Source of the DNA: Actinophytocola sp050699915
GTDB lineage: Bacteria > Actinomycetota > Actinomycetes > Mycobacteriales > Pseudonocardiaceae
Reading direction: 5' to 3'
NCBI RefSeq assembly: GCF_050699915.1
Contig: NZ_JBOHGA010000207.1
Span: forward strand, 1-10,803
DNA: 10,803 bases
Shown: positions 1 through 6,146 of the stretch, one piece after another
Layout of the letters: each line of letters starts with the position of its first letter
Position numbering within the stretch: the first letter of the stretch is position 1
Position numbers and translations under genes: made by a program
Notes under the pieces: model-generated
Database searches by the model: none
What the model was told of the DNA's origin: nothing
Seen by the model: the letters and a program-made list of their open reading frames with translations, nothing else

Positions 1-624
1 CGCCTGGCCCATGGTCAGCAGCCGGCGCCGGCGGGCCAGCGAGACGAGGCGGCGGGCCGCGACCCGGCCGGCGCGGGCGAGGCCGCGGGGGTGGCGGGCC
101 ACCAGGTTCATCCACCGGTAGTCGGCCTGGGTGACCGCCATCCCCGTGGGCGCGCGCAGGTACGGCTCGGCGAGCGTGTCGATGTCCTCGCCGACGACGC
201 GGGCGTCCATGGGCCTCGGCTCGATCGACCTGCCCTGCATCCGCCCACCGGGGGCCTCGGGGTAGTAGTCGGAGTAGCCGGCGACCCAGCGCATGTCGAG
301 CGGGGTGTTGGCGAGGACGAAGCGAACCATGTCGGGGCCGGCGTCGAGGAAGGCGCGGCGCAGGTCGTCGTCGACGTCGTCGCCGGTGATGTGGGCGAGG
401 TAGGCCGCGGCGTCCTCGGGGTTGTCCGGGACGCCGTCCCGCGCGAGGACGTCGTTGTTGGGGACCCAGACGCCGCCGCCGGAGCGTGCGGTGGAGCCGC
501 CGTAGCGGTCGGCCTTCTCGACCAGGACGGTGTCGAGACCGTGGCGTGCCGCCGTGAGCGCGGCGGTCATCCCCGCCGCGCCGGCTCCGACCACGACCAC
601 GTCAACCGACTCCATGGGGCTCAT
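1..624 (-). CDS. kstD: 3-ketosteroid delta1-dehydrogenase, N-terminal part (cut by window edge)
   Basis: This flavoenzyme desaturates C1-C2 of 3-ketosteroids such as androstenedione; with 9alpha-hydroxylation this leads to opening of ring B. The visible 208 residues start with an FAD-binding Rossmann stretch (VVVVGAGAAG, about residues 8-17) and continue with GGSTARSGGGVWVPNN (42-57), a KstD hallmark. GYSDYYPEAPGG follows (116-127); one of its tyrosines corresponds to the active-site Tyr119 of Rhodococcus KstD1. The remaining roughly 60% of a normal protein of about 560 residues, with the other catalytic tyrosines, lies beyond position 1. Two ATG starts are possible, at 624 or at 615. The second gives MESVDVVVVG, closer to known KstD N-termini, and lies 7 nt after a TAGTAT -10 candidate, so a leaderless start at 615 is attractive. 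The gene is divergent from a second steroid dehydrogenase and shares a KstR operator with it. Family assignment is firm; start choice is open. Confidence 0.93.
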   Translation of the reverse strand, partial: MSPMESVDVVVVGAGAAGMTAALTAARHGLDTVLVEKADRYGGSTARSGGGVWVPNNDVLARDGVPDNPEDAAAYLAHITGDDVDDDLRRAFLDAGPDMVRFVLANTPLDMRWVAGYSDYYPEAPGGRMQGRSIEPRPMDARVVGEDIDTLAEPYLRAPTGMAVTQADYRWMNLVARHPRGLARAGRVAARRLVSLARRRRLLTMGQA

Positions 625-628
625 ACTA
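623..628 (-). promoter_or_regulatory. Candidate -10 element of kstD
   Basis: TAGTAT on the minus strand fits the actinobacterial TANNNT pattern. Seven bases separate it from the ATG at 615, so a transcript could begin on that start codon. A weak -35 candidate (ATGAGA, 651-646, 4 of 6 matches to TTGACA) lies 17 bp upstream. No Shine-Dalgarno sequence precedes either ATG. This rests on motif matching only. Confidence 0.4.
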
Positions 629-640
629 GAACAGGTTATA
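627..640. promoter_or_regulatory. KstR operator between kstD and the divergent dehydrogenase gene
   Basis: TAGAACAGGTTATA matches the published KstR consensus TNNAACNNGTTNNA at every fixed position. KstR is the TetR-family repressor of cholesterol catabolism in mycobacteria and rhodococci, and is released by steroid-side-chain CoA thioesters. The site overlaps the TATAGT -10 of the plus-strand gene and the first bases of the minus-strand -10. One bound repressor should therefore block both promoters. No kstR gene is in this window. Confidence 0.85.
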
Positions 641-642
641 GT
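637..642 (+). promoter_or_regulatory. Candidate -10 element for the delta4-(5alpha)-dehydrogenase gene
   Basis: TATAGT is a good TANNNT -10 hexamer, and the ATG at 650 begins 8 bases after its last base. That is the normal distance to a transcription start, so the mRNA is probably leaderless. No Shine-Dalgarno sequence lies between the hexamer and the ATG, and no clear -35 is visible. The hexamer lies partly inside the KstR operator. Confidence 0.5.
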
Positions 643-649
643 TTTTCTC

Positions 650-2251
650 ATGCCCCTCGAGTGGACCGACCGTGCGGACGTCGTGGTGGTGGGCTTCGGC
701 GGGGCGGGCGCGTGTGCCGCCGTCGAGGCCGCACGAGCCGGGGCGGACGTCCTGGTACTGGACCGTTTCACGGGCGGCGGCGCCACCGCGGTGTCCGGCG
801 GCGTGGTCTACGCGGGCGGCGGAACGTCGGTCCAGCGGGCCGCCGGCGTGGCGGACACCCCGTCGGCGATGTTCGACTACCTGTCGCAGGAGGTCGGCGA
901 CGTGGTGGCGCCGGCGACGCTGCGCTCGTTCGTCGACTCGTCGCCCGCGATGGTCGACTGGCTGGCCGGCCTCGGCGTCCCGTTCGACCCGTCGCCGTGT
1001 CCGTTCAAGACGTCCTACCCACCCGACGAGTACTACCTGTACCACTCGGGGAGCGAGAACGCTTGGCCGTTCCGCTCGCTCGCCGCGCCGGCCGCGCGGG
1101 GGCACCGGGCGCACGGGCGGGGCACGTCGGGCCGGGTGCTGTTCGCCGCGCTGGCCGCGGCCGCCCGGTCGTCGGGCGCCCGGGTTCTCTCCTGGACGAC
1201 CGCGGTCGGGCTGGTCGTCGAGGACGGCCGGGTGGTCGGCGTGGAGTGCCGCACGCTGTCGGCGGCGCCGGCCCGGGTGCGGCGCCGACTCGCCCGGCTG
1301 CACCGGCTCGCGGTGAAGCCGGGCCTGTACGCGCCCGCGCTGGCCCGCCGCCTGCACCGGCGGATCGCCTCGCTCGAGTCCCGTTGGGGCAAGCCGCTGT
1401 TCGTGTCGGCCGAGCGGGGCGTGGTGCTGGCCGCGGGCGGCTTCGTGAACAACCGGTCGATGATGCGCGAGCACGCGCCCGCCTACCGCGGCGGCCTACC
1501 CCTTGGGACACAGGGCGACGACGGCAGCGGCATCTCGCTGGGCGTCTCGGCGGGCGGCACGGTCGCGCGGATGACTTCCGTTTCGGCGTGGCGGTTCCTG
1601 ACGCCGCCGAGCGCGCTGCTGCGCGGCATCCTCGTCGATCCCACCGGCGCCCGGTTCGTGGACGAGTCGTCGTACGGCGCGGCGATCGGCTCGCGCGTGG
1701 TGGCCGGCGGGGGCCGGGCGTGGCTGCTGGTCGACGCACCCATCGTGGCGGCCGCACGGCGCTCACTGCGCTCGGAGACGTTGTGGTTCCAGCGGTTGCA
1801 GGCGTGGTACCTGCTGGGCTGGTCACGGGTCCGCGGTGAGTCCGTGCCGGCGATGGCCCGCCGAGCCGGCATCTCCCCCGAAGGCCTGGCGGCAACGATG
1901 GCTTCCTATGGCTCGACACCCGACGCGTTCGGCAAGGACCCCTCGCTGGTGGCGCCGCTGTCGACGCCGCCGTACACGCTGATCGACTGCTCCTACGGTC
2001 CCCGGCTGGGCTACCCGTGCCCCGTGCTCACGCTGGGCGGGCTGGTCGTGTCGGAGTCGACGGGTGAGGTGCTGTCCGCCTCTGGAACCCCGGTGCCGGG
2101 CCTGTACGCGGCCGGCCGCAACGCGGTGGGCATCTGCTCGAACTCGTACGTCAGCGGCCTCTCGCTGGCGGACTGCGTCTTCTCCGGCCGCCGAGCCGGT
2201 CAACACGCGGCGACTCAGTCGCCGGCGCTGCCGCCGCAGTCCTCGATATGA
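650..2251 (+). CDS. FAD-dependent 3-ketosteroid dehydrogenase, delta4-(5alpha)-KSTD-like
   Basis: This 533-residue flavoprotein of the fumarate reductase/KstD superfamily most resembles Rhodococcus 3-ketosteroid delta4-(5alpha)-dehydrogenase, which introduces the C4-C5 double bond into 5alpha-3-ketosteroids so that they can enter the KstD/Ksh route. It has an N-terminal FAD motif (VVVVGFGGAG, residues 11-20), GGGATAVSGG (42-51), the block SGSENAWPF...AAPAARGH (133-152) and a C-terminal FAD motif, PGLYAAGRNAVGICSNSYVSG (483-503). Tyr500 and Ser502 correspond to the conserved Tyr-x-Ser of the active site. Residues about 202-254 form a basic, helical insertion relative to the shorter Rhodococcus enzyme; I believe mycobacterial relatives share it. 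The ATG at 650 is chosen because it directly follows the promoter and gives the usual N-terminus; the upstream ATG at 530 would run antisense through kstD. The last 37 bp overlap the convergent coiled-coil gene. Exact substrate specificity cannot be read from sequence. Confidence 0.85.
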   Translation: MPLEWTDRADVVVVGFGGAGACAAVEAARAGADVLVLDRFTGGGATAVSGGVVYAGGGTSVQRAAGVADTPSAMFDYLSQEVGDVVAPATLRSFVDSSPAMVDWLAGLGVPFDPSPCPFKTSYPPDEYYLYHSGSENAWPFRSLAAPAARGHRAHGRGTSGRVLFAALAAAARSSGARVLSWTTAVGLVVEDGRVVGVECRTLSAAPARVRRRLARLHRLAVKPGLYAPALARRLHRRIASLESRWGKPLFVSAERGVVLAAGGFVNNRSMMREHAPAYRGGLPLGTQGDDGSGISLGVSAGGTVARMTSVSAWRFLTPPSALLRGILVDPTGARFVDESSYGAAIGSRVVAGGGRAWLLVDAPIVAAARRSLRSETLWFQRLQAWYLLGWSRVRGESVPAMARRAGISPEGLAATMASYGSTPDAFGKDPSLVAPLSTPPYTLIDCSYGPRLGYPCPVLTLGGLVVSESTGEVLSASGTPVPGLYAAGRNAVGICSNSYVSGLSLADCVFSGRRAGQHAATQSPALPPQSSI

Positions 2252-2574
2252 GCCGTGAGCAGGGCGGTGATCTGCGCCTGGCCCGCCGCGAGCGTGGCGA
2301 AGCCGCTACCCGTTTCGGCGAAGCCTTGGTGCATCTCGGCGAAGCCTCGGTGCACCTCGTCTTCCAGTCTGCTCAGCCGCGTATCCAGCTTGGCAAACTT
2401 CTTGCCCTGCTCGACCTGGTCCTCGCGGATCGCGTTGAGCACGCCGGTGTGGCCGATCAGAACGGTCTTGCAGTCGGACGCGTCCTTCTCGGCCTTGGTG
2501 GCCAGGAAACGCACCTCCGCCATCTCGTGCTCGAGCCGGGTGACGCGGCCTGCGAGCTCTGGTGCCTCACTCAT
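2215..2574 (-). CDS. Small coiled-coil protein of unknown function
   Basis: The 119-residue soluble protein consists almost entirely of predicted amphipathic helix. It runs from a charged N-terminal helix (LAGRVTRLEHEMAEVRFLA) through KLDTRLSRLEDEV to a heptad-like repeat in which GFA recurs every seven residues (GFAEMHQ, GFAETGS, GFATLAA), ending near AQITALLTAHI. There is no signal peptide, membrane segment or enzyme motif. Similar short coiled-coil proteins occur in high-GC actinomycetes, without a known role that I can name. The ATG at 2574 is preferred over the ATG at 2670 because a purine-rich GAGGGGGA lies just before it (2585-2578). The longer version would also run through the DnaA-box region and add a non-homologous-looking tail. 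It lies between two KstR-controlled units on the opposite strand and overlaps its convergent neighbour by 37 bp, so it is probably not part of the steroid regulon. Confidence 0.72.
   Translation of the reverse strand: MSEAPELAGRVTRLEHEMAEVRFLATKAEKDASDCKTVLIGHTGVLNAIREDQVEQGKKFAKLDTRLSRLEDEVHRGFAEMHQGFAETGSGFATLAAGQAQITALLTAHIEDCGGSAGD
2294..2356 (-). repeat. Three-unit 21-bp tandem repeat inside the coiled-coil gene
   Basis: Units lie at 2294-2314, 2315-2335 and 2336-2356. The second and third differ at only three positions, while the first shares mainly the GGCGAAGCC core. Each unit encodes one heptad starting from GFA on the minus strand. The register suggests growth or shrinkage of the coiled coil by whole heptads. 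Confidence 0.7.
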
Positions 2575-2608
2575 GGTTCCCCCTCGGGTTGGTCGTGGAG
2601 CGATGCCC

Positions 2609-2637
2609 AGATTGCACCAAGACCGGCGCCCTGCCAA
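2609..2637 (-). promoter_or_regulatory. Weak promoter candidate for the coiled-coil gene
   Basis: On the minus strand TTGGCA (2637-2632, 5 of 6 to TTGACA) is followed after 17 bp by CAATCT (2614-2609), a poor -10. About 34 nt of leader with a purine-rich ribosome-binding site precede the ATG at 2574. The good -35 and spacing support it; the poor -10 argues against it. Confidence 0.3.
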
Positions 2638-2641
2638 ACGG

Positions 2642-2650
2642 TTGTCCACA
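2642..2650 (+). promoter_or_regulatory. DnaA box 1 (TTGTCCACA)
   Basis: The sequence is identical to the preferred DnaA box of Streptomyces and mycobacteria. It lies in non-coding DNA between the coiled-coil gene and hsaA, and its start is 21 bp from a second identical box in the same orientation. That spacing puts both on the same face of the helix. Binding of DnaA here is inferred. Confidence 0.55.
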
Positions 2651-2662
2651 GGTTCCAGCAAG

Positions 2663-2671
2663 TTGTCCACA
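2663..2671 (+). promoter_or_regulatory. DnaA box 2 (TTGTCCACA)
   Basis: This is the second perfect copy of the actinobacterial DnaA box, followed like the first by GG. It ends 11 bp upstream of the -35 candidate of the hsaA promoter, so a bound protein could affect hsa transcription. No other origin-like features are visible nearby: no dnaA, dnaN, AT-rich unwinding element or further non-coding boxes. Confidence 0.55.
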
Positions 2672-2682
2672 GGGCATCGCCA

Positions 2683-2711
2683 TCGACAGGAATGAGAACG
2701 TGTTCTAGTCT
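2683..2711 (+). promoter_or_regulatory. Promoter of the hsaADCB operon
   Basis: TCGACA (2683-2688, 5 of 6 to TTGACA) is separated by 17 bp from TAGTCT (2706-2711, fits TANNNT). Six bases follow before the hsaA ATG at 2718, which would therefore be at or very near the transcription start, giving a leaderless mRNA. No Shine-Dalgarno sequence precedes hsaA, in agreement. The KstR operator fills the spacer and touches the -10. Confidence 0.6.
2694..2707. promoter_or_regulatory. KstR operator of the hsa operon
   Basis: GAGAACGTGTTCTA carries the AAC-NN-GTT core of the KstR consensus, and 13 of its 14 positions agree; only the first T is G. The arms AGAAC/GTTCT are perfectly symmetric about a 2-bp centre. 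It sits between the -35 and -10 candidates, the position expected for repression by blocking RNA polymerase. Confidence 0.82.
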
Positions 2712-2717
2712 TGGCGC

Positions 2718-3881
2718 ATGAGTGAGCGGGTGATCGACGCCGTGCACGAGCTGTTGCCGGTGTTGCGGGAGCGTGCCCAGGACACCGAGGACGCGCGCCG
2801 CATCTCCGAGGAGTCGATCAAGGCGCTGCAGCTGACCGGGTTCTTCAAGCTCCTCCAACCGAAGCGCTACGGCGGCCGAGAGCAGCACCCCAACGAGTTC
2901 TACCGCGCCGTGCGCGCCGTCTCCAGCGCCTGTGGGTCCACCGGCTGGGTGGCGAGCGTGCTCGGCTGCCACCCCTGGCAACTCGCCCTCTTCGACGACC
3001 GTGCGCAGCGGGAGGTCTGGGGCGAGGACGACGACACCCGCGTCTCCAGCTCCTATGCCCCCATGGGCCGCGCCAAGCCTGTCGACGGCGGGTTCGAGTT
3101 CACCGGTCGGTGGAGCTTCTCCTCCGGCTGCGACCACGCCACCTGGGTCTTCCTCGGCGGTCTGGTCATGGACGACGCCGGCAACCCCACCGACTTCCGC
3201 ACCTTCCTGCTCCCCCGCGCCGACTACGGGATCGACGACGTCTGGGACACGATCGGGCTGCGCGGCACCGGCAGCAACGACATCATCGTCGACACCGTCT
3301 TCGTCCCCGAGTACCGCACGCTCAGCTTCATGGACACCGGGAAGTGCCGCGGCCCCGGCCAGGCCGTCAACACCGGGCCGCTCTACAAGCTGCCCTTCGC
3401 CTCCGTCTTCTCCTGCTCCATCGCGGTGCCCGTGGTCGGCATGGCCACCGGCGCGTACGACGCCTACGTCAACCACACCCGCGAGCGCGTGCGCGCCTCC
3501 ACCGGCGGCCGCGCCGCCGAGGACTCCTTCAACCAGGTGCGCATCGCCGAGGCGGCCAGCAACATCGACGCCGCCATGCTGTTGATCGAGCGCGACCTCG
3601 ACGAGCAGTTCCGCCACGCGACCGCCGGCGAGAAGATCCCGTTCCCGCTGCGCGTGCAGACGCGCCGCGACCAGGTCAACGCCACCAGCTCCGCGATCGC
3701 CGCCGTGGACCGGCTCTTCGAGAGTGCCGGCGGCCGGGCGCTCAAGGTCGGCACGCCCATCCAGCGCTTCTGGCGCGACGCGCACGCCGGCCGCGTGCAC
3801 GCGATCAACGACCCGGAGAAGGCCCTCGCGATGTACGGGCAGGCACAGCTCGGGCTGAAGGTGACCGACGCGTGGATCTGA
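2718..3881 (+). CDS. hsaA: 3-HSA hydroxylase, oxygenase component
   Basis: HsaA uses reduced flavin from HsaB to hydroxylate the phenolic steroid 3-HSA to the catechol 3,4-DHSA. The 387-residue protein has the acyl-CoA-dehydrogenase-like fold of group D flavin monooxygenases and closely follows M. tuberculosis HsaA (394 residues). Shared blocks include CGSTGWV (72-78), LFDDRAQREVWGED (91-104), SSSYAPMG (110-117), SSGCDHATW (135-143), GLRGTGSN (180-187), VRIAEAASNIDAA (274-286) and near the C-terminus PIQRFWRDAHAGRVHAINDPE (347-367). The histidine in RDAHAG lies in the region that contributes to the active site of these oxygenases. The ATG at 2718 lies at the inferred transcription start and is the first gene of the operon; its end overlaps hsaD by 10 bp. 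The similarity is high along the full length, so the assignment is firm. Confidence 0.95.
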   Translation: MSERVIDAVHELLPVLRERAQDTEDARRISEESIKALQLTGFFKLLQPKRYGGREQHPNEFYRAVRAVSSACGSTGWVASVLGCHPWQLALFDDRAQREVWGEDDDTRVSSSYAPMGRAKPVDGGFEFTGRWSFSSGCDHATWVFLGGLVMDDAGNPTDFRTFLLPRADYGIDDVWDTIGLRGTGSNDIIVDTVFVPEYRTLSFMDTGKCRGPGQAVNTGPLYKLPFASVFSCSIAVPVVGMATGAYDAYVNHTRERVRASTGGRAAEDSFNQVRIAEAASNIDAAMLLIERDLDEQFRHATAGEKIPFPLRVQTRRDQVNATSSAIAAVDRLFESAGGRALKVGTPIQRFWRDAHAGRVHAINDPEKALAMYGQAQLGLKVTDAWI

Positions 3882-4696
3882 CCGAAGCCACCGCGACCGG
3901 CCTGCACTACTACGAGGCGGGCACCGGCGAGGCCGTCGTCCTGCTGCACGGCGGCGGGCCGGGCGCGTCCGCGTGGAGCAACTTCGGCCCCAACCTTCCC
4001 GTGTTCGCCAAGCAGTTCCGCACGGTGCTCGTCGACCAGCCCGGCTTCGGGAAGTCCGACAAGCCGGAGATCACCAGCCAGTACTTCACCTTCGCCGCCG
4101 ACGCGCTCGCGAGACTCCTCGACGAGCTGGGCATCGAGCGCGCCCACCTAGTCGGCAACTCGCTCGGCGGCGGCACCGCGGTCCGCTTCGCGCTCGACCA
4201 CCCAACGCGCGCGGGCCGGCTCGTGCTCATGGCACCGGGCGGGCTCGGGCTCAACGTGTTCGCCCCGGACCCGACCGAGGGCATCAAGAAGCTCTACCAG
4301 TTCGGCGCGCCGCCCGGGCCCAGCAAGGAGAAGCTCGCGAGCTTCCTGCGGACGCTCGTGTACGACCCGTCGCTCGTCACCGACGAGCTCGTCGAGGAGC
4401 GGTACGCGGCCGCGAGCGACCCGGATGCGTTGCGCGCCATGGCGGCCATGGGCGCCTCGTTCGCCGCGGACCCCGAGGCGGGCATGCTCTGGCGCGAGGC
4501 CCACCGGCTGCGCCAGCGCGTCCTGCTGGTCTGGGGCCGCGAGGACCGGGCCAACCCGCTCGACGGCGCGCTCGTCGCGCTCAAGGTCATCCCCCGCGCG
4601 CAGCTGCACGTGTTCGGCCGGTGTGGACACTGGGCGCAGCTGGAGCGCTTCGCCGAGTTCAACCGGCTCGCGATGGACTTCCTCGGGAGCACCTGA
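3872..4696 (+). CDS. hsaD: 4,5-9,10-diseco-3-hydroxy-androstadienetrione (DSHA) hydrolase
   Basis: HsaD is the meta-cleavage-product hydrolase that splits the C-C bond of 4,9-DSHA to give 2-hydroxyhexadienoate and the C/D-ring propanoate fragment. The 274-residue alpha/beta hydrolase has the oxyanion-region motif LLHGGGPGASAW (24-35), nucleophile elbow GNSLGGG with Ser97, acid Asp225 in WGREDR and His253 in GRCGHW. This is the same triad as Ser114/Asp241/His269 of M. tuberculosis HsaD. Signature stretches GGGTAVRFALD, NVFAPDPTEG and NPLDGALVALK are conserved. The GTG at 3872 is chosen because it is preceded by GAAGGTGA (3857-3864) at 7 bp; it overlaps the end of hsaA, implying coupled translation. 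The N-terminus is about 17 residues shorter than in M. tuberculosis, upstream of the catalytic fold. The stop overlaps the hsaC start by one base (TGATG). Confidence 0.95.
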   Translation: MDLTEATATGLHYYEAGTGEAVVLLHGGGPGASAWSNFGPNLPVFAKQFRTVLVDQPGFGKSDKPEITSQYFTFAADALARLLDELGIERAHLVGNSLGGGTAVRFALDHPTRAGRLVLMAPGGLGLNVFAPDPTEGIKKLYQFGAPPGPSKEKLASFLRTLVYDPSLVTDELVEERYAAASDPDALRAMAAMGASFAADPEAGMLWREAHRLRQRVLLVWGREDRANPLDGALVALKVIPRAQLHVFGRCGHWAQLERFAEFNRLAMDFLGST

Positions 4697-5601
4697 TGGG
4701 TATTCGCTCGCTGGGCTACCTGCGCATCGAGGCGACCGACGTCCCCGCGTGGCGCGTGTTCGGGCTGAAGGTCCTCGGCATGGTCGAAGGCAAGGGAGAC
4801 AACGAGGACGCGCTGTACCTGCGGATGGACGACTTCCCCGCGCGCCTCGTGATCGTGCCCGGCGAGACCGACCGGCTGGCCGCGTCCGGCTGGGAGGTCG
4901 CGCACGTCGCCGAGCTCGGCGAGGTGTGCGGCCGGCTGGAGGCCGCGGGCGTGCCGTTCAAGGAGGGCACCCGCGAGCAGTGCGCCGACCGGCGAGTGGA
5001 CCAGCTGATCACCTTCGAGGACCCGTCCGGCAACACGCTCGAGGTCTTCCACGGCGTCGCGCTGCAGCACCGGCGCGTGGTCAGCCCGTACGGCCACCGG
5101 TTCGTCACCGGCGAGCAGGGCCTCGGCCACGTCGTGCTGTCCACACGGGACGATGCGGAGGCCCTGAACTTCTACCGCGACGTGCTCGGCTTCCGGCTGC
5201 GCGACTCGATGCGCCTGCCGCCGCAGCTGGTCGGGCGGCCCGCGGACGGGGATCCCGCGTGGCTGCGGTTCTTCGGCTGCAACCCGCGCCACCACAGCCT
5301 CGCGTTCCTGCCGATGCCGACGCCGTCGGGGATCGTGCACCTGATGATCGAGGTGGAGAGCACCGACGACGTGGGCCTGTGTCACGACCGGGCGCTGCGC
5401 CGCCAGGTGCCGATGTCGGCGACGCTCGGCCGGCACGTCAACGACCTGATGCTGTCCTTCTACATGAAGACGCCGGGCGGCTTCGACGTCGAGTTCGGCT
5501 GCGAGGGCCGGCAGGTCGACGACGAGGCCTGGATCGCGCGGGAGAGCACCGCGGTCTCGTTGTGGGGTCACGACTTCTCGATCGGCGCGCGCCCAATATG
5601 A
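4696..5601 (+). CDS. hsaC: 3,4-DHSA extradiol (meta-cleavage) dioxygenase
   Basis: HsaC is an iron-dependent vicinal-oxygen-chelate dioxygenase that opens the catechol ring of 3,4-DHSA to 4,9-DSHA. The 301-residue protein has the two-domain BphC-type layout, with a degenerate N-terminal domain (about 1-135) and a catalytic C-terminal domain. The Fe(II) ligands are all present, at His145 (GLGHVVL), His215 (GIVHLMIEV) and Glu266 (FDVEFG), the positions known in M. tuberculosis HsaC. The second-shell residues His200 (RHHSLAF) and Tyr256 (SFYMKTPGG) are also kept. The ATG at 4696 follows GGGAG (4685-4689) at 6 bp and overlaps the hsaD stop. Its own stop overlaps the hsaB start as ATGA. All key residues are intact, so activity is expected. 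Confidence 0.96.
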   Translation: MGIRSLGYLRIEATDVPAWRVFGLKVLGMVEGKGDNEDALYLRMDDFPARLVIVPGETDRLAASGWEVAHVAELGEVCGRLEAAGVPFKEGTREQCADRRVDQLITFEDPSGNTLEVFHGVALQHRRVVSPYGHRFVTGEQGLGHVVLSTRDDAEALNFYRDVLGFRLRDSMRLPPQLVGRPADGDPAWLRFFGCNPRHHSLAFLPMPTPSGIVHLMIEVESTDDVGLCHDRALRRQVPMSATLGRHVNDLMLSFYMKTPGGFDVEFGCEGRQVDDEAWIARESTAVSLWGHDFSIGARPI

Positions 5602-6146
5602 TCGACCAGATGATCGAGCCGGCCGCGTTTCGCAAGGCACTGGGACACTTCTGCACCGGCGTCACGGTCGTCACGGCGATGGAGGGCGCCGAGCCGGTCG
5701 GGTTCGCGTGCCAGTCGTTCGCCGCGCTGTCGTTGGACCCGCCGCTGGTGCTGTTCTGTCCCGGCCGCACGTCGCGCACCTGGCCGCTGATCGAGCGGCA
5801 CGGTTCGTTCTGTGTCAACGTGCTCAGCCACGACCAGCGCGACGTCAGCACCGTGTTCGGCACGGCCGGCGCCGACAAGTTCGCGGCCGCGTCGTGGCAG
5901 CCGGGCCCGTCCGGCGTACCGGTGCTGGACGGTGTGCTCACCTGGCTGGACTGCGCGATCGAGAGCGTGCACGACGGCGGCGACCACCACGTGGTGATCG
6001 GCCGGGTCACCACGCTCGGCCCGCGGCGCGACACCCGGCCGCTGCTGTTCTACCGCGGCGCATACACGGTGACCGAGCCCGCCGAGCCGACCCCCGGCAT
6101 CCTCGACAACCTCATCACCTGGTCCCGCCACGACGACTGGATCTAG
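5598..6146 (+). CDS. hsaB: Flavin reductase component of 3-HSA hydroxylase
   Basis: HsaB uses NADH to reduce free FMN or FAD and hands the reduced flavin to HsaA. The 182-residue protein has the flavin reductase-like (HpaC-type) fold: FCTGVTVVTA (18-27), VGFACQSFAALSLDPPLVLFC (34-54), FCVNVLS (71-77), DKFAA, then VHDGGDHHVVIGRV (124-137), whose GDHxxxxG is the family signature, and LLFYRGAYT (149-157). It matches M. tuberculosis HsaB (187 residues) throughout. The ATG at 5598 overlaps the hsaC stop (ATGA); a second ATG at 5610 would lose only four residues. Neither has a clear ribosome-binding site, so translation probably depends on coupling to hsaC. The stop overlaps the stop region of the convergent next gene by 4 bp. 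Confidence 0.95.
   Translation: MIDQMIEPAAFRKALGHFCTGVTVVTAMEGAEPVGFACQSFAALSLDPPLVLFCPGRTSRTWPLIERHGSFCVNVLSHDQRDVSTVFGTAGADKFAAASWQPGPSGVPVLDGVLTWLDCAIESVHDGGDHHVVIGRVTTLGPRRDTRPLLFYRGAYTVTEPAEPTPGILDNLITWSRHDDWI

Noticed and set aside
530..649. Forty-residue upstream extension of the delta4-(5alpha)-dehydrogenase frame.
   Set aside because: It would run antisense through the start of kstD and across the shared promoter and operator. The ATG at 650 gives the family's normal N-terminus.
2575..2670. Longer coiled-coil protein starting at 2670.
   Set aside because: The extra 32 residues do not continue the helix pattern and would run through the intergenic regulatory DNA. The ATG at 2574 has its own ribosome-binding site.
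2642..2671. Chromosomal origin of replication.
   Set aside because: Only two boxes are present, with no dnaA/dnaN genes and no AT-rich unwinding region. Actinobacterial origins have many boxes over several hundred bases.
5137..5145. CTGTCCACA, which fits the degenerate DnaA-box consensus.
   Set aside because: It lies alone inside hsaC, where the codons are fixed by a conserved protein stretch, and differs from the preferred box in its first base.
3464..5640. Long open frames on the minus strand opposite hsaA, hsaD and hsaC.
   Set aside because: They are antisense shadows typical of very GC-rich coding DNA: Arg/Ala/Pro/Gly-rich, with no recognisable domain or ribosome-binding site. The plus-strand frames are full-length family members.
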